Shown here in pieces: positions 30,728 through 36,333 of a stretch of DNA of 36,333 bases; position 1 is the first letter of the stretch; each line of letters starts with the position of its first letter. Location of the stretch: contig NZ_SDVA01000026.1 in assembly GCF_004153545.1 (NCBI RefSeq), positions 1 to 36,333 of the forward strand, written 5' to 3'. A program made the position numbers and the translations under genes. This DNA is from Serinicoccus sediminis. Its GTDB lineage: Bacteria > Actinomycetota > Actinomycetes > Actinomycetales > Dermatophilaceae. Below the pieces are notes generated by a model, which ran no database searches, was not told where the DNA came from, and saw nothing but the letters and a program-made list of their open reading frames with translations.

Positions 30728-31456
30728 ATGCGCCTGGAGAACATCGTCATGCAGGCCCGCGATCCGCAGGCCGCGGGCCGGTTCTGGTCGGCGGCACTGG
30801 GTCTGGTCGACCTGGGCCCCGGTGACCCGGACGACGACGAGGGCCGGCTGTCGCTCGGCGACGACGTGTGGCTCGACGTCTGCATCGAGCGGGTCGCCGA
30901 GCCCCCGCCCCCGGGGTGGCGGCTGCACCTGGACCTGCTGGGCGGTGCGCAGCAGCAGGAGGTCGTCGAGCGGCTCCTCGGCCTGGGCGCCACCCGCGCC
31001 GACATCGGGCAGGGCGAGGTGCCCTGGGTGGTGCTCGCCGACCCGGACGGGCACCCGTTCTGCGTCATGGAGGAGGGCGCGGCCTACTCCGGCACCGGGC
31101 CGGTCGCCGCGCTGCCGCTCGACAGCGCCGACCCGGAGCGGGACGCCGAGCTGTATGCCGCGCTCACCGGCTGGGTACCCGCCCGAGGTGTCGGGCCGGT
31201 CACCCTGCGGCACCCCAGCCTGCGCGGTCCGCTCCTCGAGCTCTGTCCGGAGCCCGGACCGAAGGTCCGGCAGAACCGCACGCACCTCGACGTCCGCCCG
31301 ACGCCGGACGGGCCTGACCAGCGCGGCGTGGTCGAGCTCGCCCTGTCGCTGGGCGCCTCCCTCGCGGCCGATGACTGGGCGCAGGGGCACCCGTGGACGG
31401 TGATGCGCGACCCCTCCGGCAACGAGTTCTGCGTGCTGGCCGACAGCGAGGGCTGA
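30728..31456 (+). CDS. Two-domain VOC (glyoxalase/bleomycin-resistance fold) protein
   Basis: The 242-residue protein contains two VOC domains, the usual number for a complete metal-binding barrel. Domain 1 (~1-118) starts LENIVMQARDPQAAGRFWSAALGL and ends VVLADPDGHPFCVM; domain 2 (~125-240) has DSADPERDAELYAALTGW, RTHLDVRPT and ends TVMRDPSGNEFCVL. The repeated DPxGxxFCV endings are characteristic of actinobacterial glyoxalase-like proteins of unknown substrate; the family includes dioxygenases, epimerases and drug-binding proteins. It is a single-gene unit with a TAGTCT box 6 nt upstream. No adjacent gene indicates a pathway. Confidence 0.88.
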   Translation: MRLENIVMQARDPQAAGRFWSAALGLVDLGPGDPDDDEGRLSLGDDVWLDVCIERVAEPPPPGWRLHLDLLGGAQQQEVVERLLGLGATRADIGQGEVPWVVLADPDGHPFCVMEEGAAYSGTGPVAALPLDSADPERDAELYAALTGWVPARGVGPVTLRHPSLRGPLLELCPEPGPKVRQNRTHLDVRPTPDGPDQRGVVELALSLGASLAADDWAQGHPWTVMRDPSGNEFCVLADSEG

Positions 31457-31475
31457 CCCGGCGCCGCGGAGGCCC

Positions 31476-31487
31476 GCGGTCGACCGC
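31476..31487. terminator. Possible bidirectional terminator (12-bp palindrome)
   Basis: GCGGTCGACCGC is a perfect palindrome within the 40-bp gap between the convergent VOC and HAD genes; CCGCGG and CCGCGG-like bases nearby could form an alternative hairpin. No T-run. Weak evidence. Confidence 0.3.
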
Positions 31488-31496
31488 CCGGATCGA

Positions 31497-32162
31497 TCAG
31501 AGGGCCAGCAGCCCGTCCACCACCTCGACGAGGTCGCCTCCCCGCACGTCCGCGGGGAGGAACACCTCACCGGGCTCGCCCTCGAGCCGGGAGCACCAGC
31601 CCGCGAGCGCGCCGGCCTTCGTGGCGCCGTGGCAGTCCCACGCGTGCACGGCCACCAGGGCCATCCGCTCCAGCGGGCAGTCGAGCGCGTCGGCGGCGTG
31701 GCGGTAAACCTCGGGTGCCGGCTTCCAGACCCCGACCGTGTCGCACGTGACGACCTCGTCGACGTACTGGTCCAGGCCAGCCCCCTCCAGGAACGAGCGC
31801 GTCTGGTCCGGGTCGCCGACCGTGAGACACCCCACGCGCACGCCGGCGTCGGAGAGTCGTCGCAGGGCCGGTACCGCGTCGAGGAAGGCGGGGACGGTCG
31901 CGAAGCCCTCGAGGACGTGGTCGATCTCGGCGTCGGTCATCGCCTGCTTGGTCTCGGTACGCAGGGCCTGCCGCGCGGTGGCGGTGAAGTCGGCGACGTC
32001 GCCGGCCAGGGTGAGCGCCATCGCGTCACGCTGGAATCGCATGAAGAACGGGCCCAGCACGGACCCGGGCTGCCCGACGGCCTCGAGCCGCTCGGCGAGG
32101 GGGTCCAGGTCGAGCAATGTCTCCAGGACGTCGAACACGACGGCGTCGACACGGTCGGTCAT
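31497..32162 (-). CDS. Haloacid dehalogenase type II-like HAD hydrolase (second copy)
   Basis: The 221-residue protein has motif I VVFDVLETLLDLDPL (nucleophile Asp ~11), motif II region CLTVGDPDQTRS (~115), motif III VWKPAPEVYRHAA (~145) and motif IV VAVHAWDCHGATKAG (~172). The same WKPAPE and VHxWDxHGA layout occurs in the HAD protein at 8840-9517, so the two are paralogues, but motif II is TVGD instead of SNGS, suggesting a different substrate. ATG 32162 is supported by AAGGAGG 7-8 nt upstream. It lies downstream of the hemerythrin gene with a 97-nt gap. Confidence 0.88.
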   Translation of the reverse strand: MTDRVDAVVFDVLETLLDLDPLAERLEAVGQPGSVLGPFFMRFQRDAMALTLAGDVADFTATARQALRTETKQAMTDAEIDHVLEGFATVPAFLDAVPALRRLSDAGVRVGCLTVGDPDQTRSFLEGAGLDQYVDEVVTCDTVGVWKPAPEVYRHAADALDCPLERMALVAVHAWDCHGATKAGALAGWCSRLEGEPGEVFLPADVRGGDLVEVVDGLLAL

Positions 32163-32259
32163 CGGAATGCCTCCTTCGCATGCAGGGGCGCCGGACGGCG
32201 CATCCTCCACGCTAGGGATGATCGGAGGAGGCGCACGGTGGAACGACACCCCAGCGCCC

Positions 32260-32730
32260 TCACAGGGGACCGAGCACCGAGCGGACGTCTGCCTGGAGGT
32301 CGAGGCTCTGGAGGACTCCCAGCAGCTGGCGCTCCTCGTAGCCGAAGTGGGACTCCATGACGGCATCGATCCCGTCGAGGTGGCGGACGAGCTCGGCCGG
32401 GCCGGAGCGGTGGTCCACCGCGTGCTGCAGCTCGGTGAGCAGGTGCGCGATCATCGAGTGGTCCTGCTGGAGGGCGCGGAGGGTCTGTCCCAGGTGGGGG
32501 TGGGCGGCTGCGATCGCGGGGAAGAGGTGACGGTCCTCGCCCTCGTGGTGCTGGGTGAGCGCCGCACAGAAGCCGCGGCAGAACATCAACAGGTCCCGGG
32601 TGGCGTCGGGGGCGGGGCCGCCGTCGTCGACGGCCTCACGGGTCACGCGCAGCGCCTCACGGAGGCGGTCGTGGACAGCCCGCATCTCCACGCTCCAGGC
32701 CACCAGCCTGGCCGACTCGCCCTCAGCCAT
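32260..32730 (-). CDS. Hemerythrin HHE-domain protein
   Basis: The 156-residue four-helix-bundle protein has the hemerythrin pattern of iron ligands: MRAVHDRL (His20), TQHHEGEDRHLFP (~59-71), LQQDHSMIAHLL (~88-98) and MESHFGYEERQLL (~126-138). A di-iron site binding oxygen or sensing nitric oxide or oxidative stress is expected from the family; the real ligand is not known. ATG 32730 has no clear ribosome-binding site. It is divergent from arr across 179 nt that hold no other gene. The region may be co-transcribed with the downstream HAD gene. Confidence 0.9.
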   Translation of the reverse strand: MAEGESARLVAWSVEMRAVHDRLREALRVTREAVDDGGPAPDATRDLLMFCRGFCAALTQHHEGEDRHLFPAIAAAHPHLGQTLRALQQDHSMIAHLLTELQHAVDHRSGPAELVRHLDGIDAVMESHFGYEERQLLGVLQSLDLQADVRSVLGPL

Positions 32731-32897
32731 ACGAGGGCGACAGGGTGGACGAGGTCATCGTCACGTCCCTCCGACGTCCACGCCTCCATGCCTGACACGG
32801 TCTGCCACCAGCACGCGACGCTGTCCAGCAGGCTACCTGCGGAGCGAGGCGCGTGGAAGACCGTCGCTCGGGCGCAGCGCCAGGGCGACGACCCCGC

Positions 32898-32903
32898 TAG
32901 AGT
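32898..32903 (+). promoter_or_regulatory. -10 box (TAGAGT) of arr
   Basis: TAGAGT ends 6 nt before the arr ATG at 32910, predicting a leaderless transcript. No -35 consensus at 16-18 nt was seen. Confidence 0.45.
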
Positions 32904-32909
32904 CGGCCC

Positions 32910-33344
32910 ATGGACGAGGCAAGGGTGCCCGTGCCCTTCGAGATCTACCAGGAGGGCGTCTACCTGCACGGCACCAAGGCCGACCTGGCGGTCGGCGACC
33001 TGCTGACGCCGCACCGGGAGTCGAACTTCGAGCCCGGCCGGGTCATGAACCACATCTACGTCACCGAGACGCTGGACGCCGCGACCTGGGGCGCCGAGCT
33101 GTCCGTCGGGGCGGGCCGGGGACACATCTACGTCGTCGAGCCGCTGGGGGCCCTCGAGGACGACCCCAACGTCACCGACAAGAGGTTCCCTGGCAACCCG
33201 ACCCGATCGTTCCGGTCCGCCGAGCCGGTGCGTGTCGTCGCAGAGCTCCGCGACTGGGTGGGTCACTCTCCCGAGCAGGTGCAGGCCATGCGGGACGGCC
33301 TCGCGGCGATGCAGCGCGAGGGCAGGGCTCCGATCGACGACTGA
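32910..33344 (+). CDS. arr: NAD+-rifampin ADP-ribosyltransferase
   Basis: Arr inactivates rifamycins by ADP-ribosylating the ansa-chain hydroxyl. The 144-residue protein closely follows chromosomal Arr of mycobacteria and streptomycetes: YLHGTKADLAVGDLLTPH (His20), ESNFEPGRVMNHIYVTETLDAATWGAEL (Tyr50), GRGHIYVVEPLG, and LEDDPNVTDKRFPGNPTRSFRS with an acidic catalytic residue near 85. The length is that of the whole family. Nothing around it indicates mobility (no integron or transposase), so it is probably an intrinsic gene as in many soil actinobacteria. It is divergent from the hemerythrin gene and convergent with the DUF4287 gene, ending 27 nt from it. Confidence 0.94.
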   Translation: MDEARVPVPFEIYQEGVYLHGTKADLAVGDLLTPHRESNFEPGRVMNHIYVTETLDAATWGAELSVGAGRGHIYVVEPLGALEDDPNVTDKRFPGNPTRSFRSAEPVRVVAELRDWVGHSPEQVQAMRDGLAAMQREGRAPIDD

Positions 33345-33371
33345 GCGCCCGTCGGCGGTGCCCGGGGCTCA

Positions 33372-33662
33372 TCAGGAGGCGGGCCGGGTCGCCTTCCCGT
33401 CGAGCCAGAGTGTGTCCGACTCGTCCCGGTGGGTGCCGGTGGTCCCGACGTGCTTGCTGCTGATGGTCGGTCCGTTCTTGATGACGTGCACCAGGGCCAT
33501 GGCGTGGCCGCGTCCGAGCCCGTGCTGTTCCTTCCACCACGCGACGATGTCGCTCGTGCTCGTCTGCTCGTCGAAGCCACGGGCACGCGCCTGCTCGATC
33601 AGCTGACGTGGTGTCAGCCCCGTCTTCTCCTCGATCGTGTCGAGGTATGCCTGGAAGGACAA
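33372..33662 (-). CDS. DUF4287 domain protein
   Basis: The 96-residue protein has the DUF4287 core FQAYLDTIEEKTGLTPRQL at the N-terminus and WWKEQHGLGRGHAMALVHVI (~45-65), a pattern of small helical proteins found across actinobacteria and proteobacteria without known function. No ATG is available at the right place: the family N-terminus fits a TTG start at 33662 (giving M-S-F-Q-A-Y), preceded by AGGAG at 5 nt. The C-terminal ~25 residues are polar and may be disordered. It is convergent with arr. The 252 nt upstream, to the membrane-protein gene, contain an imperfect dyad near 33748-33772 but no convincing gene. Confidence 0.85.
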   Translation of the reverse strand: MSFQAYLDTIEEKTGLTPRQLIEQARARGFDEQTSTSDIVAWWKEQHGLGRGHAMALVHVIKNGPTISSKHVGTTGTHRDESDTLWLDGKATRPAS

Positions 33663-33914
33663 AGTTGCTCCTGTTCGCCTCTGTGCCCGTCGCCGACGAG
33701 CGTGTGGTGGTCTGACGACGGGCCAACGCACGACTCATCGGTCCGACGAACGACGTTCGGTTGTCGGGTCCCGAGAGCGGGCAGGCCAGCACCATGGGTT
33801 TGCCGGCCCGGGTCGTACCGCTGCGACACACTCAGCGATCGAGCGCCAGGCCTGTGCTCGCGAGGACGCCGACGACCACCTCGTCAACAGCCGGGACCGG
33901 GCGTGTGGACCGGG

Positions 33915-34256
33915 TCACGACGGCCGTGGTCTCGGCCAGACCAGGGGCATGGCCGCGGCGGCCGCGACGCCGAGTGCCCCGGCCAGCACCACGCCGGCAC
34001 CCAGGAGCGCCGCCAGGGCGGTGACCGCGGCGGCGGCGAGGAGCTGCAGGCCCTTGCGCCAGCCGGCCTGCTCGGCCGTCGCTCGACCCTGGCCCAGGGT
34101 GGTCGGCAGGGCCGCGGCGAGTGCGACGACGGCCACGGACACGAGCAGGGCCAGGGGGCGCTGGTCCGTCTCCACCACGCGGCGCAGCGCACGCAGGAGC
34201 GCGAAGAGCGCGAGGAGGGCGGCCACCCACGCCACCCGCGACCTCGTCCAGGACAT
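33915..34256 (-). CDS. Small membrane protein of unknown function
   Basis: This 113-residue protein has three to four hydrophobic stretches: ~9-22, ~36-52, ~70-88 and ~88-105, separated by short basic loops (RALRRVVETDQRP; EQAGWRKG). I recognise no family. A TAGCCT -10-like box (34270-34265) ends 8 nt before the ATG at 34256, consistent with the leaderless pattern; there is no ribosome-binding site. It lies between the beta-propeller gene upstream and the DUF4287 gene downstream, all on the same strand, with sizable gaps on both sides. Composition, Ala/Leu-rich, is what a membrane protein would show, but a false frame cannot be excluded. Confidence 0.6.
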   Translation of the reverse strand: MSWTRSRVAWVAALLALFALLRALRRVVETDQRPLALLVSVAVVALAAALPTTLGQGRATAEQAGWRKGLQLLAAAAVTALAALLGAGVVLAGALGVAAAAAMPLVWPRPRPS

Positions 34257-34264
34257 GACGCATG

Positions 34265-34270
34265 AGGCTA
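34265..34270 (-). promoter_or_regulatory. Candidate -10 box (TAGCCT) of the small membrane protein gene
   Basis: TAGCCT on the minus strand ends 8 nt before ATG 34256. No -35 consensus was seen. Confidence 0.3.
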
Positions 34271-34341
34271 CGCGCCACCCGTGGGACGGGACGCTCGGCG
34301 GTGGTTCGGGCCGCGGCGACGGGCCTCACCCACCCCGTCGG

Positions 34342-36000
34342 TCAGGGCGAGGTGGAGCCGACGAGGTCCGCGTCCAGGCTGATGTCCGAGGACGAGGACG
34401 AGGCCTGGTGGACCTCGACGGCCAGCGTGTTGGTGCCCGGCACCAGCAGCGCGGGGTCGAGGGTGAACGCCCGCAGCGCCCGCTCGGCCTGCCCGTCCCG
34501 GGTGGCCGAGGCCCGGGTGGTGGCGGTGACGGCGCCGCCGGGCATGTTGTCGCGCACCGCTTCGACGCCGTTGACGTAGACCACGGCGCCGTCGTCGACG
34601 ACCATCGTCACGGTGAGGTCCTGCGGCACCGTGTCCACGGTGAATTGGGTGCGGAAGTACGTGGTGATGTACTTGCTCGACGCCGACGGTCCGAAGCCCA
34701 CGACGGTGGCCTCGTCGCCGTCGCCATACCCGAACTCCGCGGACCCGGTCGCCCAGCCGCTGTCGTCGAAGGTCGATCCCTGCCACCCCGGGGCAAGGTT
34801 GCCGCGGTCCCAGTAGGTCCACGAGGCGGCGGACCCGTCGACGTAGGTCTGCTGGACGGTCGGGGGCGGCGCCGCGCCGCCGGTGAAGCGGACGAAGCCC
34901 TGGGCCGGTATGCCGCTCACGTTGGTGAACTCGCCGCCGGCGACGACCCCGGTGGCGGTCGCGTCGATCGCGAAGATGCCCCAGAAGTAGTTGAAGGTGG
35001 GTCGGAAGGCGAGGTCCACGACGCCGGTGCGCTCGTCGGCGACCAGCAGCTTGAGCCGGGTGTCGTCCTGGTAGCCGTCGTGGAAGCCGAAGTACACCTG
35101 GCCGTCGTGGTGGTCGATGGCCTGCACGTCGCCCATCGTGGTCTGCCGCCACCGGCGGACCCCGGTGGCGCTGTCCCACGCGGTCGCGCTGTTCGACCCC
35201 GCCGCCAGGGCGCCGAACAGCAGCGAACCGTCGTCGTTGAGGGCGAGGTCCAGGACAGGGCGGACGCTGGACTGGTAGGCCTGGGGACCGGCGGTCCCGG
35301 TCAGGCTGGACACGGCCGCGACCCCGGTCCGTGGCGCGCCGCCGGCCGAGCTGAAGTTGCCCGCGACGTACAGGACGTTCTGGGTGGGGTGCTTGATCAG
35401 TGAGGTCACCTTGGCATCGGCCCGGCCGACGAAGGCGGCGTCGACGGCACCTGTGGTGGCGAGCAGCTTGGCCACCCGCTGGCGCGCCACCCCGCCGATG
35501 GCGCCGAAGTCGCCGCCGGCATACACCCAGCCGTCCCGGACGTCGAGCCCCAGCACGCCCCCGTTGGCGTCGGCCCGGAAGGCGGGGTCGACGGCGCCGG
35601 TCGTCAGGCTGACCTTGGCCAGCCGGGCTCTCGAGACGCCGCGGATCTGCCCGAAGTGTCCACCCACGTAGAGCGCCGTCCCGTCGGTGGCCAGCGCCAT
35701 GACGGTCGACCCGGCGTCGGCGATGAAGTCTCGACGCAGCGCACCGGTGGCGGCATCGAAGGCGGCCAGGTTGCGCCGGGCCACGGTCTCACCCCCGGGG
35801 CTGGTCGCCGTGGTGAACCGGCCCCCGACGTAGACGGTCGGACCGACGACGAGCACCGCGGAGACCTTGCCGTTGACCCGCCACGAAGGGGAGGGGACCT
35901 GGGAGGGCGTGGCCGCCGTCGCCGCATGGGGAAGGCCCAGGACCAGGACGAGCGCGCAGATCATGATCCGTGCGAGGAAGAAGCGGCGCCGACCCACCAT
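34342..36000 (-). CDS. Secreted delta-60-repeat beta-propeller protein with C-terminal beta-sandwich
   Basis: The 552-residue protein has a signal peptide (VGRRRFFLARI then ICALVLVLGLP, cleavage after ATA near residue 30). Residues ~40-370 form a beta-propeller of ~45-residue delta-60 (DUF5122-like) repeats, each with YVGGRF, YVGGHF, YAGGDF or YVAGNF and a following VSLTTGAVDPAF-type strand. Residues ~385-545 resemble a galactose-binding-like sandwich (WTYWDRG, GWQGSTFDDSGWATGSAEFGYGDGD, VTMVVDDGAVVYVNGVEAVRDNMP, LAVEVHQ). Function is unknown; surface adhesion or sugar binding is possible. No LPXTG motif follows, so it is not an obvious substrate of the adjacent sortase. A promoter whose -10 overlaps ATG 36030 favours the ATG at 36000. 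Confidence 0.85.
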   Translation of the reverse strand: MVGRRRFFLARIMICALVLVLGLPHAATAATPSQVPSPSWRVNGKVSAVLVVGPTVYVGGRFTTATSPGGETVARRNLAAFDAATGALRRDFIADAGSTVMALATDGTALYVGGHFGQIRGVSRARLAKVSLTTGAVDPAFRADANGGVLGLDVRDGWVYAGGDFGAIGGVARQRVAKLLATTGAVDAAFVGRADAKVTSLIKHPTQNVLYVAGNFSSAGGAPRTGVAAVSSLTGTAGPQAYQSSVRPVLDLALNDDGSLLFGALAAGSNSATAWDSATGVRRWRQTTMGDVQAIDHHDGQVYFGFHDGYQDDTRLKLLVADERTGVVDLAFRPTFNYFWGIFAIDATATGVVAGGEFTNVSGIPAQGFVRFTGGAAPPPTVQQTYVDGSAASWTYWDRGNLAPGWQGSTFDDSGWATGSAEFGYGDGDEATVVGFGPSASSKYITTYFRTQFTVDTVPQDLTVTMVVDDGAVVYVNGVEAVRDNMPGGAVTATTRASATRDGQAERALRAFTLDPALLVPGTNTLAVEVHQASSSSSDISLDADLVGSTSP

Positions 36001-36028
36001 GGCCCGTCCGTTCGTGAGAGGTGCTCTC

Positions 36029-36057
36029 ATCGTCCGCCCGCCGGGGGCTGGCGTCAA
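36029..36057 (-). promoter_or_regulatory. Promoter of the secreted beta-propeller gene
   Basis: Minus strand TTGACG (36057-36052), 17-nt spacer, GACGAT (36034-36029). The -35 is nearly consensus. It predicts transcription starting just downstream, which excludes the upstream ATG 36030 as the start and supports ATG 36000 with a leader of about 20 nt. Confidence 0.5.
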
Positions 36058-36125
36058 GGATGCCGCGCGAGTCTTCGTCGCCCCGCGCGACGTGGCGGTG
36101 CCGCGGACCGCCGGGCGACCGACCT

Positions 36126-36333
36126 TCAGCCCTGGCGGGCGTAGACGATGATGTTGTCGTCGTAGTGGCCGGTGGTGTCGGAGAAGGTGCCGCCGCAGGT
36201 GATGAGGCGCAGCTCGGGGCCGGTGGTGTTGCCGTAGACCTGGGTGGTGGGGAAGGTGTCCTTGGGGTACTGCTGCAGGTCGTAGATCTCGAAGGTCGCG
36301 GTGGTGCCGTCGGCGCGGGAGACCTCGACGGTG
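36126..36333 (-). CDS. Class F sortase, C-terminal part (start outside window)
   Basis: About 69 C-terminal residues are present. The catalytic cysteine lies in LRLITCGGTF, preceded by TVEVSRADGTTATFEIYDL and YPKDTFPTTQVYG, and the chain ends GHYDDNIIVYARQG. The ITCGG context and the very short C-terminus after GHYxDNxxVYA identify actinobacterial class F sortases, extracellular membrane-anchored transpeptidases whose substrates are mostly unknown. The catalytic Arg appears to fall in a different place than in class A enzymes: the expected downstream Arg is best matched by the Arg of YARQ, while His lies outside the window. It is upstream of the secreted beta-propeller gene on the same strand, 125 nt apart. 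Confidence 0.88.
   Translation of the reverse strand, partial: TVEVSRADGTTATFEIYDLQQYPKDTFPTTQVYGNTTGPELRLITCGGTFSDTTGHYDDNIIVYARQG

Noticed and set aside
1-36333. CRISPR arrays, tRNA or rRNA genes, insertion sequences, riboswitches
   Set aside because: Looked for repeats of CRISPR spacing, cloverleaf-like elements, transposase motifs and known riboswitch cores by eye; none found. Covariance-model searches were not possible.

Overview
The window is very GC-rich (about 72% by eye), with tightly packed genes whose third codon positions are nearly all G or C. Gene content points to an actinobacterium of the Intrasporangiaceae/Ornithinimicrobium-Serinicoccus type: a DUF222-HNH endonuclease, an ECF42 sigma factor with YCII partners, a chromosomal Arr enzyme, a class F sortase and sugar ABC transporters without their own ATPase. 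This placement rests on gene families and composition; no marker gene is present. No tRNA, rRNA, CRISPR array or intact insertion sequence was seen.

Layout. 1-1.6 kb: end of an HNH endonuclease gene and three small conserved or hypothetical genes. 1.6-2.6 kb: divergent ohr/ohrR peroxide-stress pair around one operator. 2.65-4.1 kb: a lone contractile-injection-system sheath fused in frame to an AAA+ ATPase fragment, apparently the relic of a lost eCIS locus. 4.1-5.9 kb: DUF2231 membrane protein and a sulfide:quinone oxidoreductase-like flavoprotein lacking one catalytic cysteine. 6.0-12.2 kb: an 8-bp tandem repeat, SNF2 helicase, HAD hydrolase, SPOUT RNA methyltransferase, DHFR-like reductase, SRPBCC and DCC proteins. 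12.3-15.5 kb: CtlX-type hydrolase, then the YCII-YCII-ECF42 operon with a matching promoter. 15.5-16.9 kb: L-serine ammonia-lyase. 16.9-17.2 kb: a possible small transcription unit ending at a long hairpin.

17.2-29.3 kb is the centrepiece, a divergent peptidoglycan-sugar recovery locus. The minus arm encodes a secreted GHL10 hydrolase, a GntR regulator, a lipoprotein binding protein, two permeases, NagZ and NagA. The plus arm encodes a fused amino-sugar kinase/MurQ etherase, AnmK and NagB. Nearly all genes overlap start-to-stop. The 80-bp region between the arms holds a cluster of DasR-like operator sequences. The parts form a continuous route: glycan cleavage outside, import, NagZ hydrolysis, phosphorylation by AnmK or the kinase domain, removal of lactate by MurQ, deacetylation by NagA and deamination by NagB to fructose-6-phosphate.

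29.3-36.3 kb: AtoE-like short-chain fatty acid transporter, two-domain VOC protein, second HAD hydrolase, hemerythrin, Arr, DUF4287 protein, small membrane protein, a secreted delta-60 repeat beta-propeller protein and the end of a class F sortase. Across the window many genes have a TANNNT -10 box only 6-8 nt before the start codon, indicating leaderless mRNAs, and the word GGTATGCC is strongly over-represented on both strands and in all frames.
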